Positions 15,611 through 23,127 of a DNA stretch of 64,000 nt are shown in pieces. Each line of letters begins with the position of its first letter. Positions within the stretch are counted from its first letter, which is position 1. The stretch is from the NCBI RefSeq assembly GCF_022230925.1, contig NZ_JAKKFH010000061.1, positions 62,001-126,000 of the forward strand. Direction: 5' to 3'. Position numbers and translations under genes: made by a program. This DNA is from Micromonospora alfalfae (GTDB taxonomy: Bacteria; Actinomycetota; Actinomycetes; Mycobacteriales; Micromonosporaceae). The notes under the pieces were generated by a model that saw nothing but the letters and a program-made list of their open reading frames with translations, made no database searches and had not been told where the DNA came from.

Positions 15611-17037
15611 CGGGTCCTCCTGTGGGTTGCGTCGGGATCTGCGGCGGGCGCGGTGCGCGGTGCGGGGGCGGCCGTCGGCCCCGGCGCGGGCGCGGCGAGC
15701 AGACGGTCGACCAGGCCGGTGGTGTAGCGGCCCTTGCGGAATGCGGCGTCGTCGAGCACCCGCCGGACGAACGGGATCGTGGTGTGCACGCCCGGACCGG
15801 CGATGTCGAACTCGTCCAGGGCACGTTCCAACCGGTTGAGGGCCAACTCCCGGTCGGGCGCCCAGACGATCACCTTGGCGAGCAGCGAGTCGTACCAGGG
15901 GCCGACCAGGTAACCGGCGCTGGCGTGGGTGTCCACCCGGGTGAACGGGCCGCCGGGTGGGGTGAACCGCTCCAACCGGCCGGGGGTGGGGGCGAAGCCG
16001 CGCCCGGGGTCCTCGGTGTTGACCCGGCACTCCACGGCGACGCCGTGCAGGCGGACCTCCTCCTGCCGCCACCGCAGCGGTACGCCGGCGGCGATGTGCA
16101 GTTGCTCGTGCACCAGGTCGATCCCGGTGACCATCTCGGTGACGGGATGCTCCACCTGGATCCGACAGTTGATCTCCAGGAAGTGGAACTTCTCCTCGGC
16201 GTCGACAAGGAACTCCAGCGTGCCGGCACCGACGAAACCGACCTGGAGCGCACCCCGCAGGGCGGTCTCGGCGATGGTGTCGAGAACGGCGGCGGGCAGC
16301 GCCGGCGCGGGCGCCTCCTCGACCAGCTTCTGGTGCCGGCGCTGCACCGAGCAGTCCCGGGTGCCCAGGTGCACCCCGTTGCCGTGGGCGTCACAGAGCA
16401 CCTGCACCTCGACGTGTCGCGCCTCGGTGAGGTAACGCTCGACGTACACCCGGTCGTCGCCGAAGGCGGCCTGCGCGGCGGCCCGGGTACGGGTGTACGC
16501 CCGGCGCAGCTCGCCCGGTGTGTGCACCACTGTCATCCCCCGGCCCCCGCCGCCGGCGGCGGCCTTCACGATCACCGGGTAGCCGACGGCGTCGGCCACC
16601 TCGGCCGCCGCGGCGGCGGTCGGCACGGGCGCGACACTGCCCGGCGACAGCGGCAGGCCGGCGCGGCTCATCAGTGCCCGGGCCGAGGACTTGTCGGCCA
16701 GCGCGGCCATCACCGCCGGTGGCGGACCGATGAACGTCAGCCCGTTGTCGGCGCAGATCTCGGCGAAGTCGGCGTCCTCGGAGAGGAAGCCGTAGCCTGG
16801 GTGGACGGCCTGCGCCCCCACCTGCCGGGCGGCCTCCACGATGGCGGCGGCGTTGAGGTAGCTGCGCCGACTCGACGCCGGTCCGATCCGGACGGCCTGG
16901 TCGGCGAGGCGGACCGCCGCCGAGTCGGCGTCGGCGGCGGAGTAGACCACCGCCGTTCGCACGCCGAGCTCCTTGCAGGCGCGCAGCACCCGCAGTGCGA
17001 TCTCGCCGCGGTTGGCGATGAGCACGGTCTCGAACAT
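15607..17037 (-). CDS. accC: biotin carboxylase subunit of acetyl-CoA carboxylase
   Basis: 476 residues, standard AccC architecture: N-terminal FETVLIANRGEIALRVLRA, ATP-grasp glycine loop KAAAGGGGRGM, HVEVQVL, RDCSVQRRHQKLVEEAP and FLEINCRIQVEHPVTEMVTG. It carboxylates biotin on the BCCP encoded next to it. ATG 17037 has GGGGAGG six bases upstream; a TTG two codons earlier is less likely. The C-terminal 30 residues are a Pro/Ala-rich tail. Its placement inside the PKS operon points to dedicated malonyl-CoA supply. Confidence 0.93.
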   Translation of the reverse strand: MFETVLIANRGEIALRVLRACKELGVRTAVVYSAADADSAAVRLADQAVRIGPASSRRSYLNAAAIVEAARQVGAQAVHPGYGFLSEDADFAEICADNGLTFIGPPPAVMAALADKSSARALMSRAGLPLSPGSVAPVPTAAAAAEVADAVGYPVIVKAAAGGGGRGMTVVHTPGELRRAYTRTRAAAQAAFGDDRVYVERYLTEARHVEVQVLCDAHGNGVHLGTRDCSVQRRHQKLVEEAPAPALPAAVLDTIAETALRGALQVGFVGAGTLEFLVDAEEKFHFLEINCRIQVEHPVTEMVTGIDLVHEQLHIAAGVPLRWRQEEVRLHGVAVECRVNTEDPGRGFAPTPGRLERFTPPGGPFTRVDTHASAGYLVGPWYDSLLAKVIVWAPDRELALNRLERALDEFDIAGPGVHTTIPFVRRVLDDAAFRKGRYTTGLVDRLLAAPAPGPTAAPAPRTAPAADPDATHRRTR

Positions 17038-17056
17038 GGTCAACCTCCCCGCGCCG

Positions 17057-17587
17057 TCATGCCGGGTCCAGTTCGACGAGCGGCTGGTCGTACTCGACCG
17101 ACTGGCCGTCCTCGACGAGGATCGCGGCCACCCGGCCGGCCCGGTCGGCGGTCACCTCGTTCATCAGCTTCATCGCCTCGACGATCGCTACCGGCTGGCC
17201 GGGGCGGACCAGGTCGCCCACCGCGACGAACGGCCGCGCGCCGGGCTCCGGCGCCCGGTAGAAGGTGCCGACGATCGGTGCCCGCACCGCGGCGCGCCCG
17301 GGCCCCGGCGGCCGCAGCACAGCAGGTGGGGCACCGGGCACCGGCCCGGCCGTCGGTGCCGCCTCGGCCCGGGGCAGCGGTACGTCCGGGCGGGTCGCGT
17401 CGTCGGGGTGCCACTCGACCTCCAGCACGGCCGGTCCGCTGCGCAGCCGGATCCGGCGCACCGGTCCGGCCAGCTCGGCGATCAGGTGCTGCGCCTGCCG
17501 GCGTAGCCCGGCCAGCGCCTCCTCGCCGTCCACCCCGACGTCGTCTGACGCGTCGACTGTCGACAGCGCCCGGTCACCGGCGGTCAT
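17057..17587 (-). CDS. accB: biotin carboxyl carrier protein
   Basis: 176 residues. The C-terminal biotinyl domain has the biotin site Lys140 in VEAMKLMNEV, preceded by VRAPIVGTFYRAPEPG as in AccB; the N-terminal half is a Pro/Ala-rich linker. ATG 17587 overlaps the carboxyltransferase stop (ATGA). It shuttles carboxybiotin between AccC and the AccDA fusion. Confidence 0.92.
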   Translation of the reverse strand: MTAGDRALSTVDASDDVGVDGEEALAGLRRQAQHLIAELAGPVRRIRLRSGPAVLEVEWHPDDATRPDVPLPRAEAAPTAGPVPGAPPAVLRPPGPGRAAVRAPIVGTFYRAPEPGARPFVAVGDLVRPGQPVAIVEAMKLMNEVTADRAGRVAAILVEDGQSVEYDQPLVELDPA

Positions 17588-19332
17588 CGCAGGCCCGCCC
17601 GAGCGCCGACGCGGTTCGCGCCGAACCGTCGGAAGCGTTGCCGGCGCAGGCGGACCAGCATGGCCGGCGGCACGTCCAGCAGCGGCAGGAGGTTGGCCAG
17701 CAGAGCGGCGCGCAACCGGTGGGCGGTTTCCGCCGGGTCGTCGTGCGCGGCACTCGACGGCTCCGGCACGACCTCGTCGACCACCCCGAGCCGGCGCAGG
17801 TCGGGCGCGGTCAGTCGCAGGGCGCGGGCGGCCTGCGGCGCCGCGGACCGGTCCGGCCAGAGGATCGCCGCACACCCCTCGGGGCTGATCACCGAGTAGA
17901 CGGCGTTCTCCAGCATCAGCACCCGGTCGGCCACCGCCAGCGCCAACGCGCCGCCGCTGCCGCCCTCGCCGGTGATCACCGCGAGCACGGGCGTGGGCAG
18001 CACGGTGAGGGTGAGGATGTTCTCGGCGATGGCCGCCGCCTGGCCATGCTCCTCGGCGCTCACCCCGGGGTCGGCGCCGGGGGTGTCCACCAGGGTGACC
18101 ACGGGCAGGCCGAGGCGTGCCGCGAGGCGCATGAGCCGCAGCGCCTTGCGGTGCCCGGCCGGGCTGGCCATGCCGAAGTTGCGGGCGACCAACTCGGCTG
18201 TGGTGTGCCCTTTCTGGTGACCGATGACCATCACGTGCCGGCCGGCCAACCGGGCCACCCCACCCACGATGGCCGGGCAGTCCGCGCCGAGCCGATCGCC
18301 GTGCAGCTCCACGAACCCGTCGAAGACCGAGTCCAGGTAGTCCAGTGTGGTGGGCCGCCCCGGGTGCCGGGCCATCCGGACGGTGTCCCACGCGTCGCGT
18401 ACCGCCGGGGTGCCGGCGTCTTTCTCGGCCGCCGGGTCCGGCGGCTGCGGCACCACCGCGCCGTCGTCGGCGAGGCGCTCGCGGTGCGACGCCGGCTCCT
18501 GCCGGGGTACGGCCGGACGCGCCGGACGGCCGGCGCGGGTCGCGGCGAGCAGCGCCGTCAGCCGTCCGCGCAGCGACCGGCGCTGCACCACCATGTCGAC
18601 CTGCCCGTGTTCGAGCAGGAAGTCGGCGGTCTGGAAGCCCTCCGGCAGGGCCCGCCCGGTGATCTGGCGGATCACCCGAGGGCCGGCGAAGCCCATCCGC
18701 GCGCCACTCTCGGCGAGCACCACATCGGTGTTGGTGGCGAACGAGGCGGCCACCCCACCGTAGGTCGGGTCGGTGAGGACGCTCACGGTGAGCAGTCCCG
18801 CCTCGCGCAACGCGGCGATGGCCTGACTGACGGTCGCCATCTGCATCAACGACAGCGCGCCCTCCTGCATCCGCGCCCCGCCGGAGGCGGTGATCAGGAC
18901 GAGCGGCGTCCGGTCGTCCAGCGCCCGTTCGGCCGCCCGGGTGATCAGCTCACCCACCGCGCAGCCCAGGCTGCCCCCGAGGAAGCGGAAGTCCATCACC
19001 GCCAGGGCCACCGGGTGCCCACCGATGGTGGCCGTGGCGCAGACGACCCCCTCGGCAAGACCCGTGCTGGCCCGCGCGCCGGTGAGCCGGTGCGGGTACG
19101 GCAGCGCGTCGACGAAGTCGAGCGGGTCCGCCTCCGGCAGCCGGTCGGGCAGCAGGCGCAGCGAACCAGGGTCCACCAGTTGGCGCAGGCGTTCCGGCGC
19201 GCCGAGTCGGGCATGTTCCCCGCACTCCGGGCAGACGTCGAGGTTGCGGCGCAGCCGTTTGCGGTAGAGCAGGCTGGCGCAGCCGGCGCAGCGGGACCAG
19301 AGCTGCTCTTGGCGCGGCGCGGTGGCCGTCAC
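17584..19332 (-). CDS. accDA: acetyl-CoA carboxylase carboxyltransferase, fused beta and alpha subunits
   Basis: 582 residues. The N-terminal half is AccD-like, with a zinc ribbon (Cys15, Cys18, Cys34, Cys37) and GGARMQEGALSLMQM; the C-terminal half is AccA-like (RPTTLDYLDSVFDGFVELHGDR, TPGADPGVSAEEHGQA, GEGGSGGALALAVAD). It transfers the carboxyl group from biotin to acetyl-CoA, giving malonyl-CoA for the PKS. GTG 19332 overlaps the TcmI cyclase stop (GTGA). Fused AccDA occurs in several aromatic PKS clusters. Confidence 0.92.
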   Translation of the reverse strand: MTATAPRQEQLWSRCAGCASLLYRKRLRRNLDVCPECGEHARLGAPERLRQLVDPGSLRLLPDRLPEADPLDFVDALPYPHRLTGARASTGLAEGVVCATATIGGHPVALAVMDFRFLGGSLGCAVGELITRAAERALDDRTPLVLITASGGARMQEGALSLMQMATVSQAIAALREAGLLTVSVLTDPTYGGVAASFATNTDVVLAESGARMGFAGPRVIRQITGRALPEGFQTADFLLEHGQVDMVVQRRSLRGRLTALLAATRAGRPARPAVPRQEPASHRERLADDGAVVPQPPDPAAEKDAGTPAVRDAWDTVRMARHPGRPTTLDYLDSVFDGFVELHGDRLGADCPAIVGGVARLAGRHVMVIGHQKGHTTAELVARNFGMASPAGHRKALRLMRLAARLGLPVVTLVDTPGADPGVSAEEHGQAAAIAENILTLTVLPTPVLAVITGEGGSGGALALAVADRVLMLENAVYSVISPEGCAAILWPDRSAAPQAARALRLTAPDLRRLGVVDEVVPEPSSAAHDDPAETAHRLRAALLANLLPLLDVPPAMLVRLRRQRFRRFGANRVGARAGLR

Positions 19333-19667
19333 GACCGCCGCCCGGCGTCCGGGGCGTCGAACCGGTAGAAGCACCGCGCCATGGCGTCGCGCGGCGAGCG
19401 CCAGGTCGACAGGTACGGCGACACGTACGGGCGTAGACGGTCACTGACCCGGATGAACTCGGGGTGGTCACGAGCGGCCTCCACCGCGCCCTCCGCCGGC
19501 TGCGCGGTCTCGAGCAGGTGCACATAGAGGTCGTGCAGTCGGTACAGCGAGCGGTGCCGGACACCGACCAGGCGCGGCAGCTCCGTCGCGTCCGACTCGG
19601 CGAAGATCTCGGCGACCCGCTCCTCGGCGGTCGGATCCACCTTCGCGATGATCAGCGAACGGTCCAT
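19329..19667 (-). CDS. TcmI-family polyketide cyclase (first copy)
   Basis: 112 residues, one dimeric alpha-beta barrel domain of the polyketide synthesis cyclase family: SLIIAKVDPTAEERVAEIFAESDATELPRLVGVRHRSLYRLHDLYVHLLE, and the C-terminal signature SPYLSTWRSPRDAMARCFYRF. TcmI-type enzymes close later rings of linear or pentangular polyphenols. It is the first gene of the nine-gene PKS operon, with GGGGAGG ahead of ATG 19667. A close paralogue is at 21021. Confidence 0.9.
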   Translation of the reverse strand: MDRSLIIAKVDPTAEERVAEIFAESDATELPRLVGVRHRSLYRLHDLYVHLLETAQPAEGAVEAARDHPEFIRVSDRLRPYVSPYLSTWRSPRDAMARCFYRFDAPDAGRRS

Positions 19668-19750
19668 ATTGGGCCTCCCCCCACAGCGTCCGGCCGGCGA
19701 CGGGTGGCCCCCGGACGCGCTGGACGACTGCCGACACGATGCGCCGATCC

Positions 19751-19768
19751 TCGTCACGGCGGCGTCAC
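19751..19768 (-). promoter_or_regulatory. candidate SARP-binding direct repeat upstream of the PKS operon
   Basis: On the minus strand the heptamers GTGACGC and GTGACGA are spaced exactly 11 bp apart (forward 19762-19768 and 19751-19757), about 85 bp before the TcmI start. SARPs bind heptamer direct repeats at 11- or 22-bp pitch. The same GTGAC(G/A) repeat recurs at 20923-20940. Confidence 0.5.
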
Positions 19769-19805
19769 CGCGCCGGGTCGTCCAGCGACGGAGGGTGGTG
19801 ACGCT

Positions 19806-19930
19806 GCGTTGACGCAACCTGTGTATCAGCTATGTGCCGAACGCGCTCAACGCGCCAACATTTATGCAGTTCAGAACCGATCTCGGGTTGACTGTCGCCA
19901 ATTGGAGGGTCGCGCTGGCGTTGACGCAAC
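19806..19930. promoter_or_regulatory. divergent promoter region with duplicated 13-bp motif
   Basis: The 13-mer gcgttgacgcaac, internally symmetric (GTTG-acg-CAAC), occurs exactly at 19806-19818 and 19918-19930 between the PKS operon and the SARP gene. The second copy supplies a -35-like TTGACG (19921-19926) with TAATCT 18 bp downstream (19945-19950), a plausible SARP promoter. Bases 19668-20092 contain no convincing gene. Confidence 0.55.
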
Positions 19931-20092
19931 GTGACCGTTATTGATAATCTTCAGCGTGGTCAGCCCAGCGGCCTCGGCGGGCGGGGCCGCGCCCGGCCAC
20001 GCCGCGATCGGCGGGGTCGACAGTGGCGTCGAGGGCAACCGATCCGGAACACAGCAGACAGTCGGGACGAGCGTTCCGCAGGGGGTGCCGCC

Positions 20093-20890
20093 GTGGCCGC
20101 TGATCCGTCCGTGCCGACCGCCGGAGACCCGCCCGAGGAGGGCGTCTCGCTGCACCTGCTCGGAGGTTTCCGACTCCTCCGCGAGGCGGTGCCGGTGGTG
20201 GTGCCGCGCGGGCTGCAACGGGTGATCGCGCTGATCGGGCTCCGCCCCGGCGCCACCCGCAGCCAGCTCGCCGGGCTGCTCTGGCCCGACGCGTCGGAGG
20301 AACGGGCGCTGTCCTCCCTGCGTACCGCCCTGTGGCGGCTGCGACAGGACCCGTGCTGCCCGATGACAGTGGCCAGCGACACCGTACGCCTCGGCCCGGC
20401 GGTTCGGCTCGACGTGGACGACCTGGTCGGCACCGCGGCCCGGGTCCGGGACGGCGACGACCCACGCACCGCGGCCGGGGCGCTCGCCGCCGGGCGGCAC
20501 GACCTCCTCCCCGGCTGGTACGACGACTGGGTGCTGCTGGACCGGGAACGCCTGCGCCAACTCCGCCTGCACATGCTGGAGCAGGTGGCCGGGCACCACC
20601 TGGCCGCGGGACGGCACGGCGAGGCCCTCGAAGCAGCGTTGGAGGCGATGGCCGCCGAGCCGTTACGGGAGACACCACACCGACTGGTGGTCCGCATCCA
20701 CCTGGCCGAGGGCAACGCCTTCGAAGCCGTGCACGCGTTCTACGTCTACCGGGACCTGTTGCGCCGGGAGCTGCGGCTGGAGCCGAGCCCCGCCATGAGC
20801 GCCCTGCTCGACGACACCCTCGCCCCGATCCGCCAGGCCAGCCGCGAGGCCATCGCCGACCGCCCGTCACCCGCCGCCCGGCGTACGTGA
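20093..20890 (+). CDS. SARP family transcriptional activator
   Basis: 265 residues: N-terminal OmpR-like winged helix (SLHLLGGFRLLREAVPVVVPRGLQR ... ATRSQLAGLLWPDASEERALSSLRTALWRLRQ) followed by a bacterial transcriptional activator domain (DLLPGWYDDWVLLDRERLRQLRLHMLE ... FYVYRDLLRRELRLEPSP). No NB-ARC or TPR extension, so it is a small SARP. GTG 20093 was chosen because the preceding in-frame stretch is Arg/Gly-rich and not protein-like and AGGGGG lies ahead; an ATG at 19931 would add 54 residues. Leu191 is encoded by TTA (20663-20665), typical of bldA-controlled pathway activators. Likely activates the flanking PKS genes. Confidence 0.9.
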   Translation: MAADPSVPTAGDPPEEGVSLHLLGGFRLLREAVPVVVPRGLQRVIALIGLRPGATRSQLAGLLWPDASEERALSSLRTALWRLRQDPCCPMTVASDTVRLGPAVRLDVDDLVGTAARVRDGDDPRTAAGALAAGRHDLLPGWYDDWVLLDRERLRQLRLHMLEQVAGHHLAAGRHGEALEAALEAMAAEPLRETPHRLVVRIHLAEGNAFEAVHAFYVYRDLLRRELRLEPSPAMSALLDDTLAPIRQASREAIADRPSPAARRT

Positions 20891-20922
20891 CGGCGGTGCC
20901 CGTCACCGTCCGGTCGGCGTAC

Positions 20923-20940
20923 GTGACGGTGATGTGACAG
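20923..20940 (+). promoter_or_regulatory. candidate SARP-binding direct repeat before the second TcmI cyclase
   Basis: Heptamers GTGACGG and GTGACAG lie 11 bp apart, about 80 bp before the ATG at 21021. A 15-bp sequence cggcgtacgtgacgg containing the first heptamer also occurs at 20879-20893 and 20915-20929. Confidence 0.5.
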
Positions 20941-21020
20941 GCACTGCGGCACGGTGGGCGCACAGAGCACGTGGCACCGGCCCCCGAGGGGCTGGGCAGG
21001 CCACCGGCGGAAGGGGTCCC

Positions 21021-21431
21021 ATGAGTCGTCTACTGATCGTCAGCCGGATCATCCCGGGAGCGGAGGGGCGGGTCGCGCAGATATTCGCCGAGTCCGACGC
21101 CACCGAACTGCCCAGCCTGACCGGTGTCACGCACCGATCCCTGTACTGCCTGCACGACCTGTGCGTACACCTGCTGGAGACCTCGGACGACGTCGACCCG
21201 GACGCGCTCGCGGCGGCCCGCAACCACCCACTCTTCCGACAGGTCAACGAGCGGCTCTCCGCGCACACGTCGCCGTACCTGCCGACCTGGCGTTCCCCCC
21301 GGGACGCGATCGCCGGCTGCTTCTACCGGTGGGACGCGGCCGAGGCGCCCGCCGCGCGCCCGGCCGGCACCGAGGCGCCCGCTCCGCGCCCGGCCGTTAC
21401 CGAGGCGCCCGCCGCGCACCCGGCCGGCTGA
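21021..21431 (+). CDS. TcmI-family polyketide cyclase (second copy) with repeated tail
   Basis: 136 residues. Residues 1-105 are a TcmI-type cyclase close to the 19329 copy (shared AQIFAESDATELP, HRSLY-LHDL-VHLLE, SPYLPTWRSPRDAIAGCFYRW). Residues about 107-136 are three near-identical copies of a ten-residue unit (TEAPAARPAG type), encoded by a 30-bp tandem repeat. GGAAGGGG precedes ATG 21021. Two TcmI-type cyclases are common where four or more rings are closed. It is followed two bases later by the FAD monooxygenase gene. Confidence 0.9.
   Translation: MSRLLIVSRIIPGAEGRVAQIFAESDATELPSLTGVTHRSLYCLHDLCVHLLETSDDVDPDALAAARNHPLFRQVNERLSAHTSPYLPTWRSPRDAIAGCFYRWDAAEAPAARPAGTEAPAPRPAVTEAPAAHPAG
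21341..21430 (+). repeat. 3 x 30-bp tandem repeat in cyclase 3' end
   Basis: Three consecutive 30-bp units (cgaggcgcccgccgcgcgcc...) starting at 21341, 21371 and 21401 with a few substitutions. They encode the Ala/Pro-rich tail of the second TcmI cyclase and stop exactly at its stop codon. Confidence 0.85.
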
Positions 21432-21432
21432 C

Positions 21433-22782
21433 ATGTCCGCCGCGCCGCCGCACGTCCTGATCATCGGCGCGGGCACGGGCGGGCTGTGCCTGGCGCACGG
21501 CCTGCGCCGTGCCGGGATCAGCGTCGCCGTCTACGAACGGCACCGCGACCGCGCCGAAGGGCTGCTCGGCTACCGGGTCGGCATCGGCCCCACCGGTAGC
21601 CGGGCGCTGCGGGAGTGTCTGCCCCCGGAGCTGTTCGCCACCTTCCTGGCCACCTGCGCCCGGCCGCCGCACTACTTCAACGTCGTCACCCAGGGGCTCC
21701 GCCAGACCGCGTCGTTCGCACTGCGGCCGAACGCCGACCCGGTACACACCGAACACTCGGTGGCCCGGATGGTGTTGCGGCAGGTCCTGCTGACCGGTCT
21801 GGAGGACGCGGTGCACTTCGACAAGACCTTCACCCGGTACGAGCAGCGCGACGACGGCACTGTCACAGCGCACTTCGCCGACGGCACCAGCGCCACCGGC
21901 AACCTGCTGGTGGCTGCCGACGGCACCCACTCCGCCGTACGTCGCCAGTACCTGCCGCACGCCGTCACCCGTGACGCCGGGACGATCAACATCGCCACCC
22001 GGATCCCGCTGACCCCGCACACCAGCGGTCTCATTCCGGAGCGGGTCCAGCAGGGCATCTCACTGATCTTCGGCGTCGGCGGGATGATGGGCGTGCTGCA
22101 CGTCATGGAGTTCAAGTGGGACGCCGAACGCAGGATCAAGCCCGGTGTCAGCGAGCCCGACGCGGCAGTGCTCCGGGACTGGCCCGGCCTGGCCCACGAC
22201 ACCACCACCGACAACATCAACCTGATCATCTGGAGTGCGGCAAACCGGTTCCCGACCGACATCATGGAACGCCGCGGTGAGGACCTGGTGCAGGTCGCTC
22301 TGGACCTCACTGCGAACTGGCACCCGCACCTACGAGAACTGCTGACCCACGCGGACCCGGCCAGCGCCCTACCGATCAAAGTGTCCACGTCCGAGCCGGT
22401 GCCGCCCTGGAAGAGCAGCACCGTCACCATGCTCGGCGACGCCATCCACACCATGACCCCCGGTCGGGGCGTGGGCGCGAACACCGCGCTGCGCGATGCC
22501 CGCCTGCTCTGCGCACAGCTCAGCCGCGCCACTGCCGGCGACAAGACGCTGCTCCAGGCGGTCGCCGACTACGAGGCCGTGATGGCGCCGTACGGCTTCG
22601 CCCGGGTCGCCGAATCGTTGAACCGCAGCGGCACCAGCGGCGACGACCGGATGTACCGGCCGGTGGTGGGTCGGCTCGCGTTGCTCGGCGCGCGCGGCTA
22701 CTTCGGAGTGACCAGCCGGGTACCACGGCTCCGTCGCCGGTTCGTCGACGACTTCCACACCTATGAGGGCGATCGGGACTGA
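21433..22782 (+). CDS. FAD-dependent aromatic polyketide monooxygenase
   Basis: 449-residue class A flavoprotein. Residues 8-22 carry the Rossmann motif (IIGAGTGGLCLAHGL), VAADGTHSAVR is the DG motif, and MLGDAIHTMTPGRGVGANTAL is the GD/FAD-ribityl motif. This group hydroxylates or epoxidises polyketide and alkaloid rings with NAD(P)H and oxygen. It is coupled to the second TcmI cyclase and should act late on the cyclised scaffold. It is the last cluster gene on the right; a GC-rich hairpin follows at 22796-22832. Confidence 0.92.
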   Translation: MSAAPPHVLIIGAGTGGLCLAHGLRRAGISVAVYERHRDRAEGLLGYRVGIGPTGSRALRECLPPELFATFLATCARPPHYFNVVTQGLRQTASFALRPNADPVHTEHSVARMVLRQVLLTGLEDAVHFDKTFTRYEQRDDGTVTAHFADGTSATGNLLVAADGTHSAVRRQYLPHAVTRDAGTINIATRIPLTPHTSGLIPERVQQGISLIFGVGGMMGVLHVMEFKWDAERRIKPGVSEPDAAVLRDWPGLAHDTTTDNINLIIWSAANRFPTDIMERRGEDLVQVALDLTANWHPHLRELLTHADPASALPIKVSTSEPVPPWKSSTVTMLGDAIHTMTPGRGVGANTALRDARLLCAQLSRATAGDKTLLQAVADYEAVMAPYGFARVAESLNRSGTSGDDRMYRPVVGRLALLGARGYFGVTSRVPRLRRRFVDDFHTYEGDRD

Positions 22783-22795
22783 ACCCCACATCGCC

Positions 22796-22832
22796 CGACC
22801 CGGGCTCGGCGTTCCGCGCCGGGCCCGGGTCG
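22796..22832 (+). terminator. hairpin after the FAD monooxygenase
   Basis: Arms cgacccgggc (22796-22805) and gcccgggtcg (22823-22832) pair perfectly with further inner GC pairing, 13 bp after the stop. There is no T-run, as is usual in actinomycetes. The following 300 bp to 23127 hold no recognisable gene. Confidence 0.6.
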
Positions 22833-23127
22833 CATCATGTCCGGCACCCTCACGCCCCGGCCGGTCCCGCCGAAGTCCGTTCCATGCCCGGTCTCGGTCT
22901 CGTCGCGTCCGGGCCCTGCCGGGTCCCGGTCTTTCCGGTCCTCGTCTCGACGGGTCGGGTTCTGGTGCAATTGAGCGACGCTGTGTCACCCGGTGGGCAC
23001 CGGCTGAGGTGGCCGGCCCATTCGCAACGCTGTCGGCCGATCCTCTCTCTCGCCGGCAATACGCGTGTGCGAAGCTGCGGCGAGTTTTTCTCGTGACTTT
23101 TCCAACGAGCTGAGAGGGAGGTTCGCC

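Noticed and set aside
15622..19368. Plus-strand open frame of about 1250 codons opposite the carboxylase genes
   Set aside because: It is antisense to AccC, AccB and AccDA, has no domain pattern and is rich in Arg, Gly and His, as expected for a shadow frame in high-GC DNA.
19931..20092. Upstream extension of the SARP gene to ATG 19931
   Set aside because: The extra 54 residues are Arg/Gly-rich and overlap the predicted promoter; the conserved domain starts after GTG 20093.
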